From positions 77,128 to 141,127 of the forward strand of contig KV918875.1 in the NCBI GenBank assembly GCA_002049455.2: a stretch of DNA of 64,000 bases, in the 5' to 3' direction. A model generated the notes under the pieces. That model saw only the letters and a program-made list of their open reading frames with translations. It was not told where the DNA came from and did no database searches. Source of the stretch: Porphyra umbilicalis (taxonomy: Eukaryota > Rhodophyta > Bangiophyceae > Bangiales > Bangiaceae). Each line of letters starts with the position of its first letter. The stretch's first letter is position 1. The position numbers were made by a program, and so were the translations under genes. Below, one piece after another: positions 11,001 through 22,592 of this stretch.

Positions 11001-11498
11001 CGCGCCGCGCCGCGGGGGGGGGCGCCGCCGACGCCGACGCCGACGCTGCGGCCGAGGCGGCGGATGCGGACGCGGCGGCCGAGCAGCCGTCCCCGTCGGC
11101 CTCCACCGACGGCGCCTCGTCGTGTGGGTGCCCCACGGTCGACGCGGACGAGGTGTTTCCCTTTTCGGTGAGCTACCTCGCCTACGTTGGCGCCCTTGGT
11201 GACTGCTACGGGGAGCTCACCAACATGGCGGTGGCGGCGCGGCAGCTGGTGGGCGTCCTCGAGCCCCTCACCGCGTGTGACAGCGACGAGGAGGCGGACG
11301 ACGGCGGCGACGGCGGCGGCGAGGAGGGGGAGGGGGAGGGGAGGGGGACGGGGAGGGGGAGGGGGGGGGGGGGGGGGGGACGACGACAAGCCTCGGCGCC
11401 ACGGGCGGGGGGGGGACTCGGACGATGGCTACTACAATGGGGATATCGACGATGGCTACGCGGTGGACTTGGAGGAGGGCCTCGCCGACAAGCGGTGA
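8067..11498 (+). CDS. FUSC / aromatic acid exporter-like membrane protein
   Basis: About 1,140 residues in two membrane blocks, the layout of the FUSC/ArAE/BRE4-type exporters of fungi, plants and algae. Block 1 (first ~170 residues) has several hydrophobic helices, for example AVYTVASAFVYVPALTATLR and FLFVLVTVVINPAGVAVGAA. A long soluble helical part follows (ARRNAVDAMDAALGALAPAV). Block 2 begins near 9850 (YALKLSACVTVVFALFLASS) with the FUSC-like WGGNATLLVVLVHSDPTVGG and three or four more spans. An acidic tail (GGDSDDGYYNGDIDDGYAVD) ends at the stop at 11496-11498. The frame changes in G runs at about 9582-9600, 10974-10983 and 11367-11382, each in a Gly-rich linker. ATG 8067 is the first in frame. 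ATG 7975 is equally plausible if the C run after it (7979-7989) is one unit off, because the residues between read well. Substrate unknown; transport of organic acids or hydrophobic compounds is inferred from the family. Confidence 0.75.
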
Positions 11499-12180
11499 CG
11501 GCCGACGGCCGGCGGCGGGGGCGCCGCGTGCCCCGACGCTTTGAGCCCCCTTTGTGCGACACTGGCGAGCACCGCGCCGCGCTTCTGCCCGCCGCCCCGG
11601 CCAGTGACGGCGCGCGGCTCACCCCCAATGAACGACGCGCGCGCGCCCCGCCGCTGGCCAGACGCGCCGGCAGCGCCGCCGGCGAGCGCCTCGTGCGCGG
11701 CCGCCACCGGGGCGGCGCCCGCGCCGACGCTGCCCGCGCCGGGGCACACACGGCCGGCCTCAGCCGCCGGTCGGTCGCCCCCGTCCGGCACGCCCGCGCG
11801 TCTGCCCCGCGGCGGCGCCCGCGGCGGGGCGGCCGGCTGTGCGGCGCGGGCGCGCGGCCGCGGCCGCGGCGCGGCCGCGCGCGGGGCCTCCGGCGGTCGG
11901 GACGCGCCCTTTTTTTTTTTCTTTTTTTTTTTTTTTCCTGGACTGCCACTGGCAGGCGCCCGCGGCGCGCGCGTGCGCCCCGCACGGTGGGTCCAAACCC
12001 GTGTTCTTTCTGGCACCAAATGTAGGGGCCAAACAGGCTGGAATCGACCCGTTTAGCCATATCTTTGGTGCACGAAGCCCTTTCTCATGCACATTTTGTG
12101 GTGCCCGTGAAGCACAGTGAGGTCAGAAGAAAACATGAATGCCTCCTTGAGTGTACATACGTATGCACACCATGGATGGA
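11499..12180. other. Spacer with T tract
   Basis: GC-rich region downstream of the FUSC-like gene, with an interrupted T tract at about 11910-11937 that reads as poly(A) on the minus strand. It could be an old minus-strand retroposed tail or simple slippage. No gene supported. Confidence 0.4.
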
Positions 12181-12285
12181 AAAAATGATACATTTTTTAC
12201 TCCGGCTTTAATTAATTAATAGATTAATTAACTTCATTTTTGATTTTATCATTTTTAATGCATTTTATTACATTTTTTGACGAAG
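12181..12285. repeat. AT-rich patch with TTAAT motifs
   Basis: About 100 bp of AT-rich sequence dominated by TTAATTAATTAAT and ATTTTATTACATTTT, unlike its surroundings. Similar patches lie at 559-625 and 12930-13025; all share TTAAT strings and a TAATGCAT-type motif. Confidence 0.5.
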
Positions 12286-12929
12286 ATGGACCAATCGAGA
12301 ACACGTACCTCCCTCGCTGACCACCACGACGGCGTCGGCATTTGTACAGAGGACACTTGAGCAGATTCCCGCCCTCACACACACACGGCACCAGCGCGTC
12401 GCACCCCCACCGCCCCCCCCCTTTCCCAGTACGTGTTCCGACCACGGGCTTGTGCACCATGCTCCCCCCCAACTCATCTGAGCGTCCCACTGCCACGGGA
12501 GGTGCCGGCGGTCATGCTCCATCACCCCCTTTACCTCGTACTGGAAGCCCCACTGGCACCAGCACCGCCCATAGCGCGGCAGGGGTGGGGGCGGAGCCCC
12601 CCGGCACCCACCGTGGTCGGCGGGACACGGCAGGCCGCAGCCACACCAGGGCAGGCCGAAAGGAGAGCAGACGCCCCGGCCGCCAGCCGCTGCGGCCGTG
12701 GCAGCGGCCGGCCCCGCCACTCCCGCGGGGGTCGGCGCCGAGCACGACGCTGAGGTCGACGGCACGGAGCCATCCCGGCCGCCAGCCGCCGCTAAGCTCC
12801 TCGTGGCTGCCGGCAGGGTGCCACCCAAGTCATGGGTGCTACCGCCCCCGGACGGTTGCAAGCGCCAAGGAATACGGCGCAACGACGCAGTCCTGGTGAG
12901 TCCTGGTGTAAATGGCTGCACCTGCCATA
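12286..12929. other. Spacer, weak minus-strand Cys-containing frame
   Basis: A minus-strand frame (12268-12921) contains clustered cysteines (WCGCGLPCPADHGGC), but it begins and ends in AT-rich spacer and shows no domain. It is left unannotated as a gene. Confidence 0.3.
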
Positions 12930-13025
12930 AGTTTAATTAATTCAAGGGGCTCGAAGGGCCGATGAATTAATCTATTAATTAATTCATGAATTAATCTAAA
13001 TAATATAATGCATACATTATATTGC
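12930..13025. repeat. AT-rich patch with TTAAT motifs
   Basis: Second AT-rich patch of the pair around 12.2-13.0 kb, with TTAATTAATTC and AATTAATCTATTAATTAATT, ending in TAATGCATACATTATATT. It may be a diverged copy of the patch at 12181-12285. Confidence 0.45.
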
Positions 13026-15547
13026 TGCAATCCATGATGCACACGCATTTGAGCCGCAGGTCGTGGCGGCGGCCGCCCCCTCCCCCGTCTACGGCGGCGT
13101 GGGGGGCCAGACAACACGCGACAAGGCATTCTGCACCAGAATGACAACCGAACACCCATTTTGGATGCTGGCTGACTCAAATGATTCGCACGGCATTCTA
13201 AACTGTGCACACTTGGTGTGCATCGTTGCTGGCGCTGTGCACGTGCTCCTACCGTGCGAGTGCACTTTTGGTGGTACGAAGACTTAGCACGGTCGGAACA
13301 GCGTCGAACTCACAGTGGTGCAGAGAACGGTGCTTGCGGTCATGGGACTGTAGCTATCGGCGATATCGACGCATGCGTGCCGTCGTAGGACGTCTTGAGG
13401 TACTCCAACAGGCCAGGGTGTGGTATAGGAGGCACATGTGATGCGGAAAATGCGCGAAATTGCAAGAATCTGTCTGATCATAAAGAACACGGATCTGGAC
13501 CCGCTGTGCCGGCGCCGCGCCCCCGCCGCGGCGCGCCCCCCCTCACCGCGCCGCCCGCGGGCGGGCGCCGGGCGCGCGGGCGGGGCGGCGCCGACGGCGG
13601 CGGGCGTCGCGGCGGGCGCGCGGGTGGGCCGCGCGCGCGCACGCGTCCGCGGCGCAGGGGCACCCCCACTCGGGGGGGGGCGCCCGCCGGCGGCGGCGGC
13701 GCGCGGCGGCCGGCGGCCGGCCGTGCCCCCGTCGCGCCGCTCCGTGGCGCCCGCCGGGTGCGCCGCGGTACGCGGTGGTTTTTCTGTTTTTCTTCTTTTT
13801 CTCACCGTCGGCGGCGCGCGGGCGCGCCCCCCGACGCGCGCCCCCCGCGCCTGCGGCAGGTGCGGCGGGTCGGGGCGCGCCCCGCACCCACCCGCCCCGA
13901 CGGAGAAACGCAGACCAGCGGGAGGCGGAGCCGCCGCGGGTGCCGGAGCGGCGCAGCGGCGGCGCGTCCCCATGGAAACAATACAAACCACGAGGCGCCG
14001 CGCGGGGCGCGCGGCGGGCGCGGCGGCGGCGCGGGGCGGCGGGGGGGGCGGCCACGGCGACGGGCGTCTGACGGCTGGCGGCGGGCGGCCGACCGCTTGC
14101 GCGGTCGGGAGCGGGTGTGTGTGTGCGTCCCCCCCCACCAGGCGTCACGGCGCGACGGCACGGCTGGCGGCGGCCGCCCCGGCGGGTCGCCGCCACCGGC
14201 GGCCGCCGCCGCGCCCGCCGCCGCCGCGGCGGCGGTGCGGGGTCGTCCGCCTCAAGTGGTGGTGGTGGCGGCGACGGCGGCGGCAGCGGCGGCGGCGGCG
14301 GCGGCGGCGGCGGGGTGGGCGGCCTGCTGTTGTGGCCAGTGGCCGCCCGCGCGGGGGCGCCGCAAGCGTCAGCGGGCGTCGGTCGGGTGTGGACGGCGGC
14401 GGCGGCGGCGGCGGGGCGGGTCGGGCGCGGCAGCGCGGTCGGCGCCGGCGCTGCCGGCGGGCACCGACCCGCGGCGGCACGCGTGCCGCCTCGGCCCCCG
14501 CCGCCGCGTCGTCGGGCGGCGGCGGGGGCGGCGGGCGACACGGCGGCAGGGGTGCGCGGGGGGGGCGTGAGCACACCGCCGCCGGCCTCGCCTGTGAGCG
14601 GCGGCGGTGGGGACTCGCGCGCCGCGGTGGCGGCGGCGGCGGCGCCGCCGCCGCGAAGGTGACGGCGCCCGAGCGTGCGTGCCTGCTGCGCCCGTGTCGG
14701 CGGTGGTGACCGCCGACAGCCGTGTCGGCAGTGACGGCGCGGCGGCGGGGGCGTCACCCCGCTCGGGGCACCGCGTCGCCGCTGCGCTCACCGCGGCGCC
14801 CCCCCCCCTCCCTCTCCGCCCCGTCCTTGGCGGCAACGGCCGGGGCGTGGTGCTGCGATCGCCGTCGTCGGGGCCTGGTGCCACGCTCGCGGCGGGTGCC
14901 GCCCGCGGCCGTGACCGACCGCCGTGTCGGACGCCGCGCCCGCGTCTGCCCCCGCCCGCCCGCCGGGCCAATGGCCCTGCCAGTCCCCCGATTGGCAAAG
15001 CGGCGGCTTGGGACACGCCGGCAACGGCGGCGGGGGCGCCTAAACTAGCTGTGGCTGCAATCTCAGCCACCCCCCCCCCTCTCTACCATAAGCGTACCGC
15101 TGCCCGACGGCGGTGGCGGCGGCGGCGGCGGTGGCGGCGGGCCCTTCCCCTCCTCCCTTCCCCCCCCAAGACCACCCTTCCCCAGCCGTGGCCCGGCTGT
15201 CTGTGGAGTTGGGCAACCCGGCCATGCCGCCGTCTCACTCGATGCCGTTCCCGGGAATCAACGACCACGAGTGACCTTATTCATAGCCGGAGCGAGCCAC
15301 CTGGGGCTACTCCCCAGCGGTCTGCTCTTCCCGCAATCCGCAGTGCTTCCGACCACACGCACCCACTGCAACGGCCACCAGTGGTGTCAGACGCAGAGCC
15401 AACGACCAACACCACCGCGGTAGGCACGTTGATCACAGAACGTCTGCCACAGTGACGGACACACGCCCCCCCCCCCCCCCCCACATGCCGTGCTCCCATC
15501 GGCCACCCTCCGCGGGGTCTCTGCTCGCCCCCGCCACTCGGTGAGCT
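13026..15547. other. GC-rich low-complexity spacer
   Basis: From about 13,490 to 15,000 the sequence is GCN/CGG-rich low complexity with several pyrimidine tracts (13,775-13,805). Frames on both strands are Arg/Ala/Gly/Pro artefacts. No gene or RNA recognised. Confidence 0.45.
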
Positions 15548-16342
15548 CTAGAGCTGCTGCAAGCACCCCTCTGCGCACTCGGCGTAGGATAGCTGCCTGC
15601 GTTGGCGGTCGCCCACGCACGCGGGCGACGGGCGGGCGCGGGACGTCAAGCGGCTGCCACAGCCACGAACGCAGACGCTGTGGGAGAGCTGCTTGCGCTG
15701 CCACGGGGAGAGCCCCCCCGTCACCGGCTTGGGGTCGCGCTTGGGCGCGGCCGGCTCGGGCGCAGCCCGCCCGTTGACGGGCGCCCACACCATCTTCCCG
15801 CCACGGCCGGCGGAGGTCGCCCACGATAGCCCCGGGGTGGAGCACGAAGCCAGCGCCCTGGTGTTGCTTGCACTCCAACGGAACGACCCATCGTTCGTTC
15901 TGATTCTAGCGCTTGACTCCGTCGGGTCCACGGCAAAAGTGCCAAACGCCAGCGGGCACTGCCGATCGCTCTGGGCGGTGGTCGTGTAGGAGGATCTGGC
16001 CACCGAGTCCGGCGCGGCCGAACCCCAGCTCATCACGCGCACCACCGTCGGGGTCTGACGACACAGGGTGATGCAACAAGACTCGAATGAAATGGCGGTC
16101 CGGCTCCGACTGCAGACGGGCAGCAGCCGGCCGGTGCCGCCCGCCTGCACGGAGGAATCACCAAAATAAAGGGTGCGCATGAAGAATGATTTGCGTACCG
16201 GGCCGGACTTGCCCGAGTCGAAGAAGACCACGTCGGCGCCCGCGCGGCCGGCGGTAGCCGCCCAGACCGCGATCGTCGCGATCACCACGACGGTGGTGAC
16301 AGCCGAGGCACAGTGGCCGCGGAAGCGGCGGGTGCAGCCCAT
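15548..16342 (-). CDS. Secreted or signal-anchored Cys-containing protein
   Basis: This 264-residue minus-strand ORF begins at the ATG at 16340-16342. The N-terminus has positive charges followed by a hydrophobic core (VTTVVVIATIAVWAATAGRA) typical of a signal peptide or signal anchor. The mature part has about a dozen cysteines, including SCCITLC, and two related C-terminal motifs, QLSHSVCVRGC and QLSYAECAEGC, which look like a short duplicated Cys module. It is not low complexity, unlike neighbouring frames, and a CCAAAATAAAG lies near the middle on the other strand only. The frame stays open upstream to 16678, but that part is Pro/Ser-rich. No family is recognised; a lineage-specific cell-surface or lumenal protein is the best guess. 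Confidence 0.5.
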   Translation of the reverse strand: MGCTRRFRGHCASAVTTVVVIATIAVWAATAGRAGADVVFFDSGKSGPVRKSFFMRTLYFGDSSVQAGGTGRLLPVCSRSRTAISFESCCITLCRQTPTVVRVMSWGSAAPDSVARSSYTTTAQSDRQCPLAFGTFAVDPTESSARIRTNDGSFRWSASNTRALASCSTPGLSWATSAGRGGKMVWAPVNGRAAPEPAAPKRDPKPVTGGLSPWQRKQLSHSVCVRGCGSRLTSRARPSPACVGDRQRRQLSYAECAEGCLQQL

Positions 16343-17069
16343 GGCGGCGCCGACGGGTGGGTGACGATCGCCCTGTGGAGTTAGCGGAAAGCGCGGAGGA
16401 GAGAGGGGGGTGGGGGAGAGGAGGAGGAAAGGTGGCGAGGGCGGCGATGTGACTCGGCGGGGTGGCGCCGCCAACCTCGGTGGGGGAGGGCGTGCGGAGG
16501 AAGGGAGGGCAAATGGGAGGCTTGCCGGACGCTGCGGCGGTGGAGGATGGGACCGACCCCTCCTCGCAGCGGCTCGTAGTGCGCGGGCCTTTAGGGGCGG
16601 CGCCCGCCACGCGGCGGCGAAGCATGCCACACGTGTGCACGCGGCCGGCGCGGTGGTTGCGAACGAGCCAACCCGCACGCAGTCGGGGCACGCTCCCAGC
16701 CGCCATCACCGTTGCGGCGTAGCCTACAGGGACTCCCCCCCCCCAGTTTCTGGCCCCACATCGCTCTGTGGGTGCCCCCCAGTGTCTCCTCTGGGCAGCG
16801 ATGTGGGTCAGCAACAGGGGGGGGGCTCGCGTTGCTCGCGATGCGCCACGCTGCAAATCGCTATGCCGCGTACGGCACAAAGAGGGGGCCGAGGGGCCAG
16901 GGGGGGGCGCCTGCGCTCTGAACGTCCAGAACAGTGTCCTCGTCGGCGCCTCTGGATCATCGCAGAAAGGACCCTGACCCTGGAGGCGACAGCGGAGATC
17001 GTGGGAGTGGCTGTGTCGACGGGGACGAAGCTGACGAGGACGCCAATGTGGTGGCGGTGGCCCTGTCCG
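16343..17069. other. Spacer left of the KDZ transposon
   Basis: Upstream region of the minus-strand gene at 15548-16342. A plus-strand frame (from 16934) contains an acidic stretch, VDGDEADEDANVVAVALS, that runs into the KDZ insertion site. On the other side of the element the same frame would continue for only ten more residues. Whether this is a disrupted gene end cannot be decided. Confidence 0.35.
17061..17069. repeat. Left target-site duplication of KDZ element
   Basis: CCCTGTCCG, repeated at 32393-32401. Confidence 0.75.
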
Positions 17070-17078
17070 AGCATGCAT

Positions 17079-17130
17079 TAAAACATGAAAATCTCGCATG
17101 CTTATGCAGTGCCTGGAAGCATCACGCAAG
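17079..17130. repeat. Left terminal inverted repeat of KDZ element
   Basis: Imperfect inverted counterpart of 32332-32385. The best block is AAAATCTCGCATGCT, with a second inward block TGGAAGC..CGCAAGC. The outermost 7-9 bases of the element do not match, so the true tips may have drifted. Confidence 0.75.
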
Positions 17131-17582
17131 CTCGGGCACAGTCCCGCACACGGCCCAGCTGGGGGGGTGCGGGCGAGCTTGCGGGACCCGCACGGGCACC
17201 GATTACAGTCCTCGGCGCGCCCGTTCGCGGGTTCCCGCTCACGAGAGCACACTACCAAATTGGCGGGCAGCGATTTTTCAGGTTTTCGCTGCCCTCCTTT
17301 CGTTTGGTAAATGTCTGTGGGCTGCTCCGCCTACTCCGGCTGCCTGCGGCGATCTGGTGACGGGCGGCCGGCTGCGCTGCAGCTGGGCGCGCCGTCATGG
17401 CACCGCGTTGACAGGGCGGGGAGATGGTGCGTGTGTGATTGTTTCATGATGCATGGCTTGTGCAACCCCCCACCCCTCCCACTCCTCCCCCCCCCACCCG
17501 GATGGGCCGTCGGTACCTCCAGCATTCACACGGCCCGTCCCAGGGAAGGGACTGCTCGCCAGACCCGTGTGCGGGCACCGAC

Positions 17583-20500
17583 ATGGCGCATAACCGCCCG
17601 AGTGTGGATGAGCTACGTGGCTTTGACGGTCCCTTCGACTCACAACCACCACCACCACTATCGTTTTCCCAGCCTGCGTCCCAGTCTATGCTGCCCCTTT
17701 TCTCCCAACTCTTTGGTGGTGTCGCTTCTGCTCAAACAGAATGGTCGCAGGGAGTGCCCCCACGACAGGACACGACGCCGCGTGCGGGCGGCCTGCTCGG
17801 CTTGCCGCTTCCTACGCGCAGGCCGCTTCCACCACCAGCACCCAACCCGTGGTCGGGCCCGTATGTAGCCGATGACGCCGGCAGTCGTGCACAACCCGCT
17901 GGCCTTCTGCTGAATGGAGCGGACGCGTCGCAGCTGGGGGACGCCCTGGGTATGCTCGCCGGCGACGGGACGAGCCAGCTCATTGGCGCCGGCACCGCCT
18001 CCGGTGGATACCTCCTGCCGGGGATGCTGGCGGGGCAGCACGGGCCGGCATGGGTACCGACACAAGATGCGCACCGCTACACGCCGCCGGCCTCACCCCC
18101 TCCTCCATCGGGCGAGTCACCGTCTACTGTGTCGCTTGGAGCTCCGCCTTCTCCCTCACCTGTCCATCTCGCACCCCTGACGAACACGTTGGCTGCTGCA
18201 ACGGATGTGGCTGCTCGTCCGTCTTGTGCTCTCTCTTCCGCCCAAAAGCCTCCTGCTGCCCATCCGGGCGGGTCTGTGACAAGCACGCTGGCACTGATAC
18301 GGCGCACGGACGCGACCAAGTCCCCGTCGGCATCCAACGCGCCACCGGCAGCTCCGACCTCCCCACAGTGCGCTCCTGTCCCCCCTGCGGCTGCTCCCTC
18401 GCCGCCATCTGCGGTCCCCACATCCGCACTCGCTGATCCTGCCCCGCCACAGGCAGTCTCCCCGTCGGCACGGCTACCCCGCCTCGCCAGCCAGCAGAAA
18501 GCTGTTTCTGTCAACCTGGGGCCGGGCGGCGCTGTTTGGATGCGGACCATCGCAACGCTGGCGAGGCAGCTAATTGAAGGCCACCGCGGCCCGGTCAAGT
18601 TGACCGGCTTCTACGCGGTGCTCGAGGCCGCAACGGGCGGCCAGGACAATGACGCCAAGAGCATCATCATTGATTGCTACGGCGCCAGCAGGACGGTGGA
18701 GCAGAAGGACGCCATCATGGACGAGTGGCGGCAGAGGCGGGCTGGGCTCAAGAGCAGCGACAGCAAGCACCGCGACGGCGTGAAGGACGTGGATGAGGGC
18801 GCCAACCATCTGCGGGAGGACAGCGGAACGGAGAGCGGCGACGACGACGTTGACGCCGCCAGCAGCAACACCGCCTCAGATGTTTTCTACCCTGAGATGA
18901 CCATTTACAGCGCGGCGCTGCTGCAATCCGTGGCGACTGCCGTGAAAGAGACGAAGACGCTATCGTCGGCGGAGCTCGGCGCTGTGCTCAAGATGTGCGG
19001 CCTGCGCTCCTACAAACAGATGACATACAACCTCGTCAAGGCCATCTTCAAGAAGGCCTTCGTGCTGCTCAAGTCGAGAGGCGTGCGCAAGGGCAACTTT
19101 GCCTGGTCGCTGGTCACTCCCCCCGACCTCCTGTTCAACATGTGACGCCTAGAAGGGGCGCCTGTCACGGCCGACGGGGGGTGCTTCTTCGCGCCTGGCC
19201 ACACCAACTCCAGCCAGAACGGCGGCATTGACAAGAAGCGCTTTGCGCTGTGCGTTGCCGCCCACATCTGCCCGTTTTGGAGCGCCATCTTACGCGGCTG
19301 CTTTATGGAGAACCCGCTCAACAAGGTGGCAGTCTCCAAGCGCTTCCGCGGCGCGGACGACGCTTTTGCCGGGGCGGGCCGAAAGCGGGGCGGCAAGAAG
19401 CGGCTGCTGAAGCTGAAGAAGAAAGACGGAACGGACAAGGTCGCGGTCGAGAACGGGGGCGGCAAAGAGTCACCAGAGCCGTCGGACGTCGACGACCCGG
19501 CCGACTCGATCGACCTGCCCACGTTGAATGAGCAGCTGCCATTGGCTATGGAGAGCATCTCCGAGCTGGCTAAAGCCACCGCTCTCTACACCATGGTCGA
19601 CCTGCTTTTGCTCGACCCCTCCCCGGTCCTGCCCAGCACGAAGCTCGTGGCCGTTGAGTCGCTCCCCGCCGCTGACTTTGAGATTGTGTGCCGGGAGAAG
19701 AACGAGCTGCGGTTGCTGCTACCGCGGACCCTCATCAAGCAGTCGTTTCATCTCCTGACAGCTGCTGGCGGCTCAGGCGGTTCGGGCGGTGCGCTCTCTG
19801 TGGATGTGTCACCCACTTCAAGTGCGTCTGCCGCAGGGACACGGTCTGGTGATGCGCCGTCAAAGGCCATTACTGCAGGACCTGCGTCGGTGGCGGGACC
19901 GCGACGGGAGCTGCGCTTCACGGTCGGCAAGTACGCACCGATGCGGTGCTCAATCACCACGCTCATCAACATGTCCGCCGTGCACTCCCTCAAAGAGCAG
20001 CTGGCGTGGTGCTCCGAGTTCTCGGAGTGGTTGGAGGCGATGAAAGCGAGCCGCGACGGATACCCTCGTGAGCTGGAGATCTTGGTCGGCTCGACGTTGA
20101 CCGTCGCTGCCGCCGCTGACTTTTTGTGGTCGTCGTGCGTCAATCGGCGCGTCGGCGACCCGGCGTGGCGGTTCTTCTTGCTGGGCGCCGGCTCCCATTG
20201 GGACAAGGATGGGTCCTGACTCTACGGCGGGTGCACGGTGGCGTACTCTGACGTGGTGTACGGCGGCCAACGGAAGTACATGTCTAATGGCGTGCTGGAC
20301 GCCGCCCTCGTTAAGATGCGGATGCACAGCGTGCAACGTTCCTCGCCGGCGTACGTCCTCCTCACCGGGCAGTCGGCGTCCTTCACCGTGTGCCACAACA
20401 CGGTGGTCGAAGAGGCGGTCGCCATCGAGAAGATCAAGGAAATCTACAACGTCGTGCCGACCGCCCGCTACCAACGCTTCATCATGCTACTCAACCTCGG

Positions 20501-20915
20501 CCACCACCACTGGATATCAGCGGAGGTCGTGCCCGCCGCCCCGGTCGGCAAGATCCACATCTTCGACTCGTCTGTCGGGGGCTTCCGGAAGGAGAAGGAG
20601 TTGGCCGTGTCGCGCGTCAAGCTCTTTGCCCGGGAGGTGGACCGTTCGTGGCACGTGGGCAACACGTGCGCGCCCGTGGTCAACGAGTGGCAGAACAGGC
20701 TCATCAACGTGCCCGTCCAGAGGGACGGGTATAACTGTGGGCCGTTTGCTTTGGCGCACATCTGATGTGATGTGAATGGGAAGGAGTTGGTGAGCATCCG
20801 CGGCGTTCCTGGTGACCACATGCGGCTTGCCATTCTGTGTACTATTCTGCAGTGCGGGAAGCGATACGAGGATGCTCGGCTCGCTGCACGGGGGGGCACG
20901 ATGCACACGATGTAA
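17583..20915 (+). pseudogene. KDZ-associated Ulp1-type cysteine protease, three in-frame TGA codons
   Basis: One plus-strand frame runs from ATG 17583 to TAA at 20913-20915 without any indel, but is interrupted by TGA at 19143, 20217 and 20763. The N-terminal 330 codons are Ser/Pro-rich. A helical part follows (WMRTIATLARQLIEGHRGP, KQMTYNLVKAIFKKAFVLLK). After the first TGA comes a Lys-rich stretch and a domain with HICPFWSAILRGC. After the second TGA lies a C48/Ulp1 peptidase domain with the expected catalytic set: His in LGHHHWISAEV, Asp in KIHIFDSS, and Gln plus Cys in VPVQRDGYNCGPFALAHI. Such proteases, which remove SUMO-like modifiers, are frequent partners of KDZ and MULE transposases. 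Each TGA stands where a Trp codon (TGG) would fit, for example right after the catalytic Cys segment. Confidence 0.78.
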
Positions 20916-22592
20916 AAGCGCTCCCTTTTGTTCTCTACTTTTTCAAATCCGTCCTCACTGAGCCATATTCATCGCTATCAAACGGGGGGGGTCCATTGCT
21001 GGCAGCCCCGCTCATGAATGGATATCGAGCAGCGGGGACGAGCACCGAAGAAGCGGGTGTACAAAGAATAGTGGTCCCACATTGGGTCCAAGAGAAAGTG
21101 CGCACGAGAAAAGAGCCACAACTGCCAGCAGCAAGCACCGCGCGCCCCCACCGCTCTCTCCTCTCCCACTGCAGCAGCACCCATTTGCAGCGTCACAGCT
21201 CGATGCTCCTCCAGTGCTGAATGGCGATGGCTCTCGTCTTGGAGGGGGGGGGGGTCGCCACCGGGCCGAAGAGAGTACACAATCGTGATGCGTGCACCTC
21301 CGTTAGGCGCCGCACGAGGCGGAAGCAGACATCAGGGAAGGGCGACCGGCTACCCGGGGGTGTCACACCCTGCGGGATGGTAGCCAGCTCGCAGACCGCA
21401 ACACGGCGTGCGAGATGGGCAGGGAGCAGGCCGACCCCGTAGAGAGGATGGGACCAACGCGCGAGGTGGTGCGACGTGCGTGGTAGGGGGGTGGGGTGGG
21501 CCGCCGAGTGGAGCGTGGCGGCTTGGAGTGGTGCAGTGGGCGGACGGGGCACGACCTGATGGGGTGGCCGATTTACTGGCGCGGATGCCGTCCAGCACCC
21601 CCATAGTCCGTGTCTCTTATCAGCAGGATCGGGCCCAGCCAAGCGATTGGGGGTGACCGCCCGCCTGGGCCAAACGGCAGCGTTTGGGCAACGAATGCGC
21701 AACGGAAAAGATGCATCGATAGAGCACATTGTCTGCTTTGGGGCGCCCCGCCAGCTCCGATAGATATAATGCCGGTGCTGCATCGTAGCGCCGGTGCCAC
21801 CGCCCTCCGTGTCAGACCACCCTGGGACGAGCTCCTATGCAGCCCTCGCAGTCGCCGTCAGCCAGCGTCTCAGCTCTGAGCGCCGCCAAGCACGAGCGCA
21901 CTGCGCCAGCCGGAAAGGAGACCTGGTGTGAAACTGGCTGTAGCTAAGGGACACTGTGCTTGCAGTCCCTCACAGCACTGCTGCTGTAGTGCCGCTGCCG
22001 CCAACCGACGGATCAGCCGCTGCGCGCTGGGCGGGCAGGTGCGTCAACCGCTGGTGGCCGTCGGGGTGGGCACTGCAGAAGGTGTGCCGGAACGGCCCCG
22101 GCTGGCGCCCTCACTGGTAAGACGGATGCTGTCCGGTCCAGCCGCAGAGATGGAGCTGGCCTGTCCAGCCGCAAACACAACGCTTCTGTCCCTTTCCTGA
22201 CTCTCAGTCATACAGCGGCCGCCTATCCTTCGTGATACGCCCTCCCCCGTCACCATCCCTGCCAGGCACAATTGTGAGACAGTTGAGGCTGTCGCCTGGC
22301 AGTCACGGATGGAACAGGTGGCCGTAGCAGCCACCGCCGCCGCCGTATCTGCCTTCACGAACACTGTTGCGGCAGTTACTCTTCGTGGAACTTGCACGCG
22401 CTCCATCCCTACCCCCCACCACTCATAGGACGACCTACCGCAAACGACTTTGCACTGGTGATGCCGCCCGGAGAGAAGGACCGCCACTTATCCTTTCGTA
22501 CGTTCTCATTCCATGTGTAACCGCCACTGTTGGGATAAAAATGACAAGCACACCAATTTTTACTCATTGTCCACGTGCGCCCGTCGGTACCA
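20916..22592. other. Spacer between convergent KDZ genes
   Basis: About 1.7 kb between the 3' ends of the protease and transposase genes. Composition is less extreme than elsewhere. No ORF with domain character and no repeat boundary was recognised. Confidence 0.5.

Noticed and set aside
12268-12921. Minus-strand frame with clustered cysteines
   Set aside because: No recognisable spacing, no signal peptide, ends inside AT-rich repeat.
13395-14757. Several 300-400 residue frames
   Set aside because: Compositional artefacts on both strands.
17583-20915. Mutator (MULE) element because of the Ulp1 and SWIM-like parts
   Set aside because: The partner transposase has the KDZ VDRFHW..NHTQC and CxC-type motifs, not a MULE core.
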